Of a stretch of DNA of 15,371 nt, positions 7,923-14,985 are shown piece after piece (position 1 is the first letter of the stretch; each line of letters starts with the position of its first letter). The DNA lies in contig PSRF01000177.1 of assembly GCA_003175865.1 (NCBI GenBank), forward strand, positions 1 through 15,371. The letters are read 5' to 3'. A model generated the notes under the pieces. It did no database searches and was not told where the DNA came from. It saw only the letters and a list, made by a program, of their open reading frames with translations. A program made the position numbers and the translations under genes. The stretch comes from Blastocatellia bacterium. Lineage in GTDB: Bacteria; Acidobacteriota; Blastocatellia; Pyrinomonadales; Pyrinomonadaceae.

Positions 7923-9293
7923 TTACTCTCCACTTAGATCAATTCCATATCTCTCAGCCATTCGGTAAAGAGTGCGTCGATCAATTCCCATCACTTCGGC
8001 TGCACGCGATCGATTGCCACTCAGGCTATCGAGTACATAGATTAAATAGCGTCGCTCGACCTCAGCCAGAGAAGGTAGGTCGCCGTAAAGAGTTGTGAGT
8101 GGTGATTGGGCCGCATCTCTCAGGTCGGCAGACTGAAACTTTTCTGGCAGATCGTGAGGTGTGATCTCTTTTCCACGCGCACGCAGCGTCGCATGTTCGA
8201 CGGCCGATTCAAGCTCTCTCACGTTTCCTGGCCAGTCGTAGGCTACAAGAGTCCTAATCGCTTCCTCAGTGATACGAAACGGACCACGTTCCACTCTTTC
8301 AGATGCCAACATCAAGAATCGATCGGCAAGCAGAGGAATATCAGTGCGTCGTTCTCTTAGTGGTGGCACGCGAAGCGTCACTACGCTTAAACGATAGAAA
8401 AGATCTTCGCGAAAGCTTCCGCTCTTAACTTCCTTCTCCAAATTCCGATTGGTGGCTGCGATAACGCGAGTGTCAATCCGTTCAGTTTTCGAGGCACCAA
8501 CACGTCGAATCTCTCCTTCTTGCAATGCGCGCAAGAGTTTCACCTGCATAGCGGAACTGGTTTCACCAATTTCATCGAGAAACAGTGTTCCGCCATCGGC
8601 CTCGGCCCATAACCCTTTTCGATCGCTCGCCGCTCCAGTAAATGCGCCGCGCACATGACCGAACAGTTCGGCCTCGAGTAACGTTTCCGTCAGCGCACCG
8701 CAATTAACTGGAACAAACGGATGGTTAGCTCGCGGACTGTGTTTGTGAATTGCGCGTGCGACGAGTTCCTTACCGGTGCCAGAGTCGCCAACAATCAGGA
8801 CCGTCGCTTTCGTGGGGGCAACTCGCGCGATTGCCTTGTAGAGCTCGATCATTGCAGGCGAGCGTCCAATCAAACCCATGTTTTCATAACTGAGTGAGGC
8901 TGGAAGCGGAGCGACTTCATCCTGATCCCGGCTTGCTCTTGTTTGATTCAGAGCCTGTTGAGCGACAGCAATGACCTCTTCGACTTTGAACGGCTTTGAG
9001 ATGAAATCCCACGCGCCTTCGCGAGAGGCTGTTACAGCAGAGTCAAGACTCCCAAATGCGGTGACGAGAATCACCGGGCATTGACCACGTAACTCCTTCA
9101 ACAGGTCTAGTCCATTTTTCTCCGCTTCGAGATTTATGTCGCTCACAACTAAATCAAAATTGTCCAGCTGAGCTTTCTGAAGTGCTTCATCTGGCGTGAG
9201 TGCTGTGTCCACGAGCCAGTCCTGACTGACAAAGATCTCGCGCAACAACTCACACGAAGCGCGATCATCATCGACGACTAAAACTCGTTTCAC
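7923..9293 (-). CDS. NtrC-family sigma54-dependent response regulator
   Basis: 456 residues with the complete three-domain layout. The receiver domain (~1-117) has the acidic pocket D8-D9-D10, phosphoacceptor D52 (LVVSDINLE), T78 and K100. The AAA+ domain (~140-375) has Walker A GDSGTGKE (169-176), the sigma54-contacting GAFTGA loop (216-221), Walker B with D240-E241, and an arginine-finger region (FREDLFYRL). The C-terminal Fis-type HTH is GNRSRAAEVMGIDRRTLYRM. When phosphorylated by the kinase encoded just upstream it should oligomerise, hydrolyse ATP and open sigma54-RNA polymerase promoters. Its ATG overlaps the kinase's stop as ATGA (9290-9293), so the two are translationally coupled. 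Candidate target promoters lie at 7291, 11512 and 11681. All key residues are present, so it should be an active sigma54 activator and not a sigma70-type derivative. Confidence 0.96.
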   Translation of the reverse strand: MKRVLVVDDDRASCELLREIFVSQDWLVDTALTPDEALQKAQLDNFDLVVSDINLEAEKNGLDLLKELRGQCPVILVTAFGSLDSAVTASREGAWDFISKPFKVEEVIAVAQQALNQTRASRDQDEVAPLPASLSYENMGLIGRSPAMIELYKAIARVAPTKATVLIVGDSGTGKELVARAIHKHSPRANHPFVPVNCGALTETLLEAELFGHVRGAFTGAASDRKGLWAEADGGTLFLDEIGETSSAMQVKLLRALQEGEIRRVGASKTERIDTRVIAATNRNLEKEVKSGSFREDLFYRLSVVTLRVPPLRERRTDIPLLADRFLMLASERVERGPFRITEEAIRTLVAYDWPGNVRELESAVEHATLRARGKEITPHDLPEKFQSADLRDAAQSPLTTLYGDLPSLAEVERRYLIYVLDSLSGNRSRAAEVMGIDRRTLYRMAERYGIDLSGE

Positions 9294-10945
9294 GCGCTCA
9301 CCTCAGTCTCAAGATTCGAATTCAAGTTCGATTCGTTGGCGATATGACCATTTCTGTCGGCAGGAAAGATCAGGCGGAAACGCGTGCCTTCTCCGGGATT
9401 ACTTTGAACTTCGACGTCACCACCATGCTCTTTGACTATCTGATTAACGATCACAAGCCCTAATCCTGTGCCTTGTCCCGGTGCTTTTGTTGTGTACAAC
9501 GGGTCAAAAATTCGAGCCATGGTCTCCGGATTCATACCTGAGCCATTATCCGCAAAATCGACTATTGCAGTTGGCGTACCGGTTTCGTTCTGCTCGGTGC
9601 GAGTAGAAACAGTCAACCCACCACCGCGTGGCATTGCATCAAGAGCATTGTTAATCAAATTAAGAAATAATTGCTGTAGTCGATCCGACGAGCCGCTTAT
9701 TGTGGGAAGTTCGGGATCGAATTTCTCGACTAACGTTACGTTACGTTTATCGAGAGTCGCTGAAGTCGCGTCAAAGAGATGACGTAAGAGTTGGTTCAAA
9801 TCAACAGGAGTCAGCTCCGTTTCAAAGTGTGTTCGATCGAGCATGCTACGCACAATTCGCTCGATGCGTTCTATTTGTTCGCTGATAATTTTTAGTCGAG
9901 CTTCGCCACGCGGACTCCGAGCTAGATCCAAACCTAACAACTGCACGTGACCACTAATCAAATTGAGCGGTGTCCCGACTTCATGCGCAAACTGCGCGGC
10001 CATCTGACCTGCGGCTGCAAGTCGCCCGAGCTCGTTCATTCGTCGAGTTGTACGCCACAATTCGAGGTTCGTCTCTTTCAATTGACGGTTGCGTTCTTCT
10101 AGTTCTGCTGTTGCCTCATGAACCCGACGTTTGAGGATAGCCTGTTGGGCCTCGCGCTCCTGGGTCATCTCGCGGACCTGTTGAATCATGCTGTTGAACT
10201 CATTCGAAAGTAAGCCAAGTTCGTCAGCAGCGCGCGGTGGCACGTGCGCTTCCAGGTCACCTGACTTGGCTCGCGACATCGCCGCCAGCAGATGGTCGAT
10301 AGGTTTGTAAACGAGATGTCGAAACAGCAGATGGTTGCCAAGAGTGATGAGCACTATCGCAATGAGTGGCATCCAGAAAGTTTTTCTCGCGTAACGCAAC
10401 GCCACTGTCCAGTTGCTGTCGAATCGTTCAGTTACTTCTACTGCACCGCTTAGTCGCCCCTCTGTGGTCACGGGCACAAAGATTCGATAAAGATATTTAT
10501 CGTTGCCGTAAGGTCGTGTGCTTACCACCTTTGATGCCAGTCCACTACGCAAAGCCTCTTTAGTATCGTCGGACATTCCTTCAACAGGTGCACTGCCGGA
10601 CGAAGCGACTCGCTCAATGAATTCGCCTCCGGAGCGCTCCCAAATCCGTACGCTGACAAAATTGGGCCGCGCGCCCATAACCAGGTTGACTGCCCGCTCT
10701 AATGCTTCCATGTCGCGAGGGGCTGCCATGTCGCTGACTTCCGCCGCCAGATTGACCGCCTGTAGCTCGGCGAACGCTTTATCGTCGTCGCGTTCTAGAT
10801 TTGCAATACCGGCACTCGTTATGAACAGGGCGGCCGTGAGCATGCCAATCGTTACGGCAGAAGCAACCAGCGTTGCCTTTGTATGGAGTTTTAGAGGTCG
10901 CATCTTTCGAGACAGATTATGCTCGTTTGAAGTCTTTCTAGCCAC
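9290..10945 (-). CDS. Membrane sensor histidine kinase
   Basis: 551 residues. TM1 is ~26-47 and TM2 ~191-211, enclosing a ~140-residue periplasmic sensor. The sensor ends in [21 protein letters not shown], a pattern typical of Cache/PDC-like folds. HAMP covers ~210-262 ([33 protein letters not shown]), followed by a Glu/Arg-rich coiled coil (~262-303). The H-box [15 protein letters not shown] places the phospho-histidine at H321. The ATPase domain has the N-box [16 protein letters not shown], and GQGTGLGL. This is the NtrB/ZraS-like class that pairs with NtrC-type regulators. The GTG start lies inside the 3' end of the dedA-like gene (8-base overlap). No clear ribosome binding site precedes it or the alternative ATG at 10903, which suggests reinitiation from the upstream gene. 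The signal is unknown; the gene neighbours point to metal or envelope stress. Confidence 0.95.
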   Translation of the reverse strand: MARKTSNEHNLSRKMRPLKLHTKATLVASAVTIGMLTAALFITSAGIANLERDDDKAFAELQAVNLAAEVSDMAAPRDMEALERAVNLVMGARPNFVSVRIWERSGGEFIERVASSGSAPVEGMSDDTKEALRSGLASKVVSTRPYGNDKYLYRIFVPVTTEGRLSGAVEVTERFDSNWTVALRYARKTFWMPLIAIVLITLGNHLLFRHLVYKPIDHLLAAMSRAKSGDLEAHVPPRAADELGLLSNEFNSMIQQVREMTQEREAQQAILKRRVHEATAELEERNRQLKETNLELWRTTRRMNELGRLAAAGQMAAQFAHEVGTPLNLISGHVQLLGLDLARSPRGEARLKIISEQIERIERIVRSMLDRTHFETELTPVDLNQLLRHLFDATSATLDKRNVTLVEKFDPELPTISGSSDRLQQLFLNLINNALDAMPRGGGLTVSTRTEQNETGTPTAIVDFADNGSGMNPETMARIFDPLYTTKAPGQGTGLGLVIVNQIVKEHGGDVEVQSNPGEGTRFRLIFPADRNGHIANESNLNSNLETEVSA

Positions 10946-11495
10946 TTTGGGTTTGCCGCTGAGCCACGACTTTCAGTAGATGAAAGACGACGACGGTGCC
11001 AACAACAACCAACAACAGGAATAGTTCAACTCTTTTGACGTGACCAATGATCAATGACGCGCTGTCACTGAACAGGAAGCCGAGACCCGCCAGGCTTGTT
11101 GTGAAGAAGGCGCAGCCTAAGAGATCAACAAGTGCGAACTTTATGAACGACACCTTCTCGATTCCGGCAAAGAGCATAGTGGCTATTCGAGTTCCGTAAA
11201 CGATGTGTGAAGCGGGTATCTGCCAAACGCCAAGTTGCTGATTCAAGTTCTGCGTTACCTTCTTTGTGCGCGCATAAAAACGAGTGCTGCGGATCCATTC
11301 GGAGCGGCCACGCCCAATCCAAAACCAAAGACAATCTCCGCCAAACGCTCCAGCGCTTGCGGCCATGATCGCTTTAACGAATCCGAAGTACCCGAGATGT
11401 GCAATCACACCTGTCAACACGGGGACTACGTCTGCTTCGAGCAACGCTGAGATGAAAACTGCTATTAGTCCGAACTTTGTAAGAAAGCTCTCCAT
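10938..11495 (-). CDS. DedA-family (SNARE-associated) inner-membrane protein
   Basis: 185 residues from the ATG at 11495. Multiple hydrophobic segments and the DedA layout are visible: ALLEADVVPVLTGVIAHLGYFG near the N-terminus with an acidic residue in the re-entrant region, then GAFGGDCLWFWIGRGR (the G-x-x-x-G-D-x-x-x-[FY] motif). HIVYGTRIATMLFAG sits where typical members have R-F-x-P-G-x-R. The first Arg and the Pro of that motif are replaced (His, Tyr), so this is a divergent member. DedA proteins are implicated in membrane lipid (undecaprenyl phosphate, phosphatidylethanolamine) translocation and envelope homeostasis. A longer reading from TTG at 11516 is possible but unlikely: that codon lies in the candidate sigma54 -12 element. 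It is the first gene of the operon with the kinase and activator, an unusual position for a DedA gene. Confidence 0.88.
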   Translation of the reverse strand: MESFLTKFGLIAVFISALLEADVVPVLTGVIAHLGYFGFVKAIMAASAGAFGGDCLWFWIGRGRSEWIRSTRFYARTKKVTQNLNQQLGVWQIPASHIVYGTRIATMLFAGIEKVSFIKFALVDLLGCAFFTTSLAGLGFLFSDSASLIIGHVKRVELFLLLVVVGTVVVFHLLKVVAQRQTQSG

Positions 11496-11511
11496 TGATA
11501 TTGGATCTATC

Positions 11512-11527
11512 CGCAACGAACATGCCA
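11512..11527 (-). promoter_or_regulatory. Candidate sigma54 promoter for the dedA-kinase-activator operon
   Basis: Read on the minus strand the site is TGGCATGTTCGTTGCG, a full match to TGGCA-N6-TTGC with GG and GC 10 bases apart. The implied start of transcription is near 11501, only ~6 bases before the dedA ATG at 11495, so the transcript would be nearly leaderless. That agrees with the lack of a clear ribosome binding site. It implies positive autoregulation by the operon's own activator. Confidence 0.6.
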
Positions 11528-11551
11528 GCTATCTTCGGTCTCGTTGTTCTT

Positions 11552-11568
11552 GAAGATTACGTATCTTC
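11552..11568. promoter_or_regulatory. Palindrome, candidate activator-binding site
   Basis: GAAGATTACGTATCTTC has perfect 6-bp arms (GAAGAT/ATCTTC) around a 5-base centre. An extra half-site ATCTTC lies at 11531-11536. The palindrome sits between two divergent sigma54-type promoters, centred about 59 bases upstream of the implied dedA start and about 147 bases upstream of the implied His-rich-gene start. Both distances are compatible with an enhancer-type site for an NtrC-family regulator. Binding by the neighbouring regulator is inferred. Confidence 0.5.
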
Positions 11569-11680
11569 GCTGATCACCACTGTGGCGGTTCTGCCAATTC
11601 AAACAAAGGCGTCACACCGCATCAGTCGTTAAACAATCAATTCAGCAAAGAATCAATGAGACAACACACGACGGGTTTGT

Positions 11681-11696
11681 TGGCATGGTCATTGCG
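11681..11696 (+). promoter_or_regulatory. Candidate sigma54 promoter for the His-rich/lipid operon
   Basis: TGGCATGGTCATTGCG matches TGGCA-N6-TTGC fully, with correct GG/GC spacing. It is almost the same sequence as the divergent minus-strand site (TGGCATGTTCGTTGCG). The implied transcription start is near 11707, giving a ~49-base leader that contains AGGAGAG (11744-11750) just before the ATG at 11756. Confidence 0.65.
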
Positions 11697-11755
11697 GTTG
11701 CAAGGATCGGCAATCAAATCTCCCGAGCCTTACAAATCATGTTAGGAGAGAAAAA

Positions 11756-11971
11756 ATGATCAATGCAAAGCAAATGCTTACGATTGCGTTAACCAGTGCG
11801 TCTTTGTTAGTTCCGGCGGCTACCGCGTTTGGCAGCAGTTCGCACAATCAAACCCTTCAGTCAGCCATGGCGAACCAAGGGGTGGCCTATCATCATCGTC
11901 ACCACCATCATCGTCATCACAGATCCAAGCGCGTCCCAAATGCTAAGTCACTAAGTAAAGAGAGTTATTGA
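11756..11971 (+). CDS. Small secreted His-rich protein
   Basis: 71 residues. AGGAGAG lies 5 bases before the ATG, the strongest ribosome binding site in the window. A clear signal peptide occupies residues 1-24 (TIALTSASLLVPAATA), with likely cleavage after A24. The mature part is ~47 residues and carries a dense cluster at 46-55 with 8 His in 10 residues, followed by a basic tail (RSKR, PNAKSLSK). There are no Cys or Met clusters. His clusters of this kind bind zinc, nickel or copper, so a periplasmic metal buffer or sensor accessory is the natural guess, though no family is recognised. It is the first gene behind a sigma54-type promoter and is followed after 49 bases by the lipid-lysylation genes. 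The arrangement recalls zraP, the small periplasmic zinc-binding protein divergent from zraSR, but there is no sequence similarity I can claim. Confidence 0.8.
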   Translation: MINAKQMLTIALTSASLLVPAATAFGSSSHNQTLQSAMANQGVAYHHRHHHHRHHRSKRVPNAKSLSKESY

Positions 11972-12020
11972 TAGCGAGGTTGTAATGCTCGATGTTTGAT
12001 TCGTCATTCTGTGTGAACTT

Positions 12021-13193
12021 ATGCAACTCATGAAGCGGTCTTCCATCACTGGGAGGACCTACGCCAAACCTATCTTTCAAATTCATCCGGGTCGCGAAAG
12101 ACTCGAGGCCTGGATACGAAAGTATGGGACCAATTCAAGTTCCTACGTGTTGCTCGAGGGACCAAAACGGTATTTCACTTCGCCGCGCGTCGACGGGTTT
12201 ATCGCCTATCAACTCAGCGCTGGTGTCGCAGTAATTGGTGGAGATCCGATCTGCTCGCCGGAAAAAATGGACCACCTCCTGGAAGACTTTTCATTTTCAA
12301 TGTCCGGACGAGCTGTTTGCGCCTATCAGATAACGCCAGAGACATTGAATGCTTTTCGTCGGACGGGCTTCAAGGATGTCCAGATCGGCAGGGAAGCGGT
12401 TTTTGATCTCACCAAATTCACGCTGGCGGGTGGCGAGATGGAGTTGGTGAGGGCTGCAACCAACAAAGCAAAGCGGGAAGGCGTGGTGGTTTTTGAACAT
12501 CACCCTTTTGCTCTTGGGTCGGAGAGCATAAACAGCGAGCTGCAAGAGGTATCCAGCGAATGGCTAAGAGTGAAAGGCAATCACGAGATGGGGTTCCTGC
12601 TCGGATCTCCTTCGCTCGAACGTCGTACCGCGAAACGCTACTTTGTCGCTAGATCCGGGGGAGGGAAGGGAAGAATCGAGGGTTTCATCGTTTGTGAACC
12701 CATTTATGGTCGGAATGGTTTTTACCTCGACTGCACGCGTCGCCGCACAGATGCGGTACGCGGAACGATGGAACTACTAACGTCAGAGATCTTTCGCCGA
12801 TTACGAGATGAAGGATATGCGATCGGCTCAATGGGCCTGGCCCCATTGGCGAAGTTAGACGACCCGGATCTTCGTCTTCATCCGCGCCTCGCGAAGTTAA
12901 TGCAGTTCACCTACGAGAGAGTTGAAGGTGCTTACGACTTCAAACACCTCTACCGCTACAAAGCCAAGTATCACCCGCATGCATGGGAGCGACGCTATCT
13001 CTGTTTCAACCAACCTCGACTCTCACCACGAATGTTGTATGCGACTGTACAAGTGCGCAATGCCATTTCGATCCGCGGAATCTTTAGCGGAGAGAAATAT
13101 AAATCAGGAATCGAATTAACAAAGAGAATGGACTCATGGAAACACTCGATCTCGTTCGTCATCGGTCTTTGCTCGGCTCTATTGCTATCGTAG
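12021..13193 (+). CDS. Soluble DUF2156 / phosphatidylglycerol lysyltransferase-type protein
   Basis: 390 residues matching the C-terminal catalytic domain (two GNAT-like folds, LPG_synthase_C/DUF2156) of MprF/LpiA enzymes. These move an amino acid, usually lysine, from aminoacyl-tRNA to phosphatidylglycerol on the cytoplasmic side. Family features seen are SSSYVLLEGPKRYF, the AVIGGDPICSPE segment, FLLGSPSLE, GFYLDCTRRR near the C-terminal domain, and the end motif LYRYKAKYHPHAWERRYL. The large N-terminal flippase/membrane domain of MprF is missing. The C-terminus overlaps the next gene by 58 bases and ends in a hydrophobic tail (ISFVIGLCSALLLS) that might attach it to the membrane. The start is uncertain: ATGs at 12021 and 12030 both lack a clear ribosome binding site. 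The two VirJ/AcvB genes downstream support a role in aminoacylated-lipid metabolism. The amino acid and lipid are not determined. Confidence 0.87.
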   Translation: MQLMKRSSITGRTYAKPIFQIHPGRERLEAWIRKYGTNSSSYVLLEGPKRYFTSPRVDGFIAYQLSAGVAVIGGDPICSPEKMDHLLEDFSFSMSGRAVCAYQITPETLNAFRRTGFKDVQIGREAVFDLTKFTLAGGEMELVRAATNKAKREGVVVFEHHPFALGSESINSELQEVSSEWLRVKGNHEMGFLLGSPSLERRTAKRYFVARSGGGKGRIEGFIVCEPIYGRNGFYLDCTRRRTDAVRGTMELLTSEIFRRLRDEGYAIGSMGLAPLAKLDDPDLRLHPRLAKLMQFTYERVEGAYDFKHLYRYKAKYHPHAWERRYLCFNQPRLSPRMLYATVQVRNAISIRGIFSGEKYKSGIELTKRMDSWKHSISFVIGLCSALLLS

Positions 13194-14110
13194 CCGTTGT
13201 CGCTTTCGCGTTTAGCCTGGGAACGCTGTTGGCCCAGACGCCAGCGGCTGGCTCCGCTACTGAACAAACAAAGACTGAACGGGGACAAATACCCGCTGAT
13301 CATTATGACCCGGACGATATCAAGACCTACGAAGATGTAGTCACTGAGGACCGTCAGGTCTCGGTGCGAGATCAGACGTTTACGGTCCATTTTTATCGAC
13401 GGCGAGACGAAACCGCACGTACCCTGGCGATCTATGCTTGTGGTGACGGCGGGTGGCGTGGATTAGCACCGCGCACTGCCCAGCAATTAGCGCACGTTGG
13501 TTTTGCTGTTGCCGGTATCGATTCGAAAATCTATTTGCGAGAGCTATCGTCAGCACAAAACCCTTTGACGTTTAAACAGATCGCGAGCGACTACGCTGTA
13601 ATTGCTGCTGCGTTAAGAAGCTACGCTGCCGTCGATGCCAAGGCGCCCGTGTATGTTTACGGTTGGTCCCTTGGTGCGGGTCTTGCAATCGCAGTCGGCT
13701 CTGATATTGACACACGTGCAAACTGGGCCGGCATTGTTGCCATTGGATTGCCTGCGCAGAACCAGCTCGTCAGTGGTGTTGGTGGCAACTATACGGACCT
13801 AAAGAATCCAGCGAACTCACGCTTTGGTTTTCGTTCTGATGCTCTGTTATCCGGACTCTCTCCGGTGCCGCTCGTCATGATTGAAAGTACTTCCGACTCC
13901 GCTAGTCCGCAGAAGGTAAGCAGAAAATTATTTGCAGCGGCGCGCGACCCCAAGCAGTACGTTCTGATCAAGGCGGAGAATCATCGGTTCACTGGCGCGC
14001 GCAATGAATTTTATTCAGCACTGTCGAATGCAGTCGCTTGGATTCGACAGGTACGCGGGGATGCGAACACCGCCGCACAAGTTACCAGTTTGAAAAAACA
14101 GGATCAGTGA
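13136..14110 (+). CDS. VirJ/AcvB-type periplasmic serine hydrolase, copy 1
   Basis: 324 residues. A basic N-terminus (RHR) and hydrophobic run (LLGSIAIVAVVAFAFSLGTLLA) form a signal peptide, probably cleaved near residue 33. The alpha/beta-hydrolase domain (~70-310) has the VirJ signature ACGDGGW (101-107), nucleophile S178 in YGWSLGAG, likely acid D254 (STSDSASP) and likely base H283 (ENHRF). In Agrobacterium, AcvB hydrolyses lysyl-phosphatidylglycerol in the periplasm and its gene is paired with the LPG synthase gene lpiA; the same pairing here supports that activity. The start overlaps the DUF2156 gene by 58 bases, so the genes are translationally coupled. The family's usual S-G-D-G-G-W reads C-G-D-G-G-W in this copy. 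It has one VirJ domain, unlike the longer two-domain AcvB. Confidence 0.88.
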   Translation: METLDLVRHRSLLGSIAIVAVVAFAFSLGTLLAQTPAAGSATEQTKTERGQIPADHYDPDDIKTYEDVVTEDRQVSVRDQTFTVHFYRRRDETARTLAIYACGDGGWRGLAPRTAQQLAHVGFAVAGIDSKIYLRELSSAQNPLTFKQIASDYAVIAAALRSYAAVDAKAPVYVYGWSLGAGLAIAVGSDIDTRANWAGIVAIGLPAQNQLVSGVGGNYTDLKNPANSRFGFRSDALLSGLSPVPLVMIESTSDSASPQKVSRKLFAAARDPKQYVLIKAENHRFTGARNEFYSALSNAVAWIRQVRGDANTAAQVTSLKKQDQ

Positions 14111-14985
14111 TGAGTGCGGTTGGAGAGAATGTCATGGTTCGTTTCATTTATCGCTTGCGCTGGGTGATTTGCGCGTTGCTAATTGTGTTCGGTGCTGCTG
14201 TTCTAAAGGGCGCGATTTGGTATCACCAGTTTTATAACCATGTAACTCCACAGGAGGTCTCGCACGAAGTAGGCCACACCACTTTCGATGCTACGCTTCG
14301 CGATCGTGGAGTGAAGCTTGAACTGTATCAACAGGCAAATGCGAAGGAGCAGCCGCTTGTATTTTTCAGCAGTGGTGATGGTGGTTGGAGTCCATTCTGC
14401 GCTGACATTGCTGCGCACATCGCCGCGACAGGACACACAGTAGTTGGCTTCAATGTAAAAGATTATCTGACGACCTTTGCGAGCTCACAAAAACCTGTAA
14501 CGCCTGAAGAGTTGGTTCGTGACTATGGACAGTTGATGAGTGCGGCGCTGGCTCGTCCCGGAGTTGATGCGAAATCGCCGGTTACTTTAGCCGGATGGTC
14601 CATAGGTGCCGGATACAGTGTTCTGATTGGCTCGAGCGACACTTTGAAGAATCGGTTCAATCGAGTAATAGCCATTAGCCTCCCAAATTATAACGAGCTT
14701 GCCTGGAAGCCGACAGATGCCGTCATCTACCTAACGCATGGTACTCCGCGCGAAAAGGTTTTTGAGGCTCAGAACTATCTGCCGAAAGTCGCACCGCTTG
14801 CATTGGTGATGTTGAATGCAACGAACGACGACACCTCTCCCTTAGATGATGCGAAGAAGTTGTTTAGCAGGGTGACTGGTCCACGTTTGTTCTTTGCTGT
14901 AGAAGCGACAGGTCATCATTTCGAGGGAGGCGAGGGAGAGTTTTATCGCGATCTCGACGAAGGTTTGTCGAGGCGGGCACTGTGA
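14110..14985 (+). CDS. VirJ/AcvB-type periplasmic serine hydrolase, copy 2
   Basis: 291 residues from the ATG at 14110, which overlaps the preceding stop as TGATG; AGGA lies ~7 bases ahead. An in-frame ATG at 14134 is preceded by GGAGAGA and is an equally good start. The N-terminus (RFIYRLRW, then VICALLIVFGAAVLKGAIWY) is a signal anchor, with no obvious cleavage site, so this copy may stay attached to the membrane. Catalytic features are SSGDGGW (87-93), S164 in AGWSIGAG, D240 (ATNDDTSP) and H269 (TGHHFEGG). It is a diverged paralogue of the preceding gene: the motif order and spacing agree, but the sequences differ widely. It is probably an aminoacyl-phospholipid hydrolase with a different lipid or amino acid preference; that is inference. 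Confidence 0.88.
   Translation: MSAVGENVMVRFIYRLRWVICALLIVFGAAVLKGAIWYHQFYNHVTPQEVSHEVGHTTFDATLRDRGVKLELYQQANAKEQPLVFFSSGDGGWSPFCADIAAHIAATGHTVVGFNVKDYLTTFASSQKPVTPEELVRDYGQLMSAALARPGVDAKSPVTLAGWSIGAGYSVLIGSSDTLKNRFNRVIAISLPNYNELAWKPTDAVIYLTHGTPREKVFEAQNYLPKVAPLALVMLNATNDDTSPLDDAKKLFSRVTGPRLFFAVEATGHHFEGGEGEFYRDLDEGLSRRAL

Noticed and set aside
11496..11516. TTG start at 11516 for the DedA-family gene
   Set aside because: The TTG overlaps the -12 element of the candidate promoter and has no ribosome binding site; the ATG at 11495 sits right before the first family-typical residues.
14038..14109. Upstream TTG start (14038) for the second VirJ-type gene
   Set aside because: It lies within the end of the previous gene and adds 24 residues lacking family similarity; ATG 14110 or 14134 has a proper ribosome binding site and leads straight into the membrane anchor.
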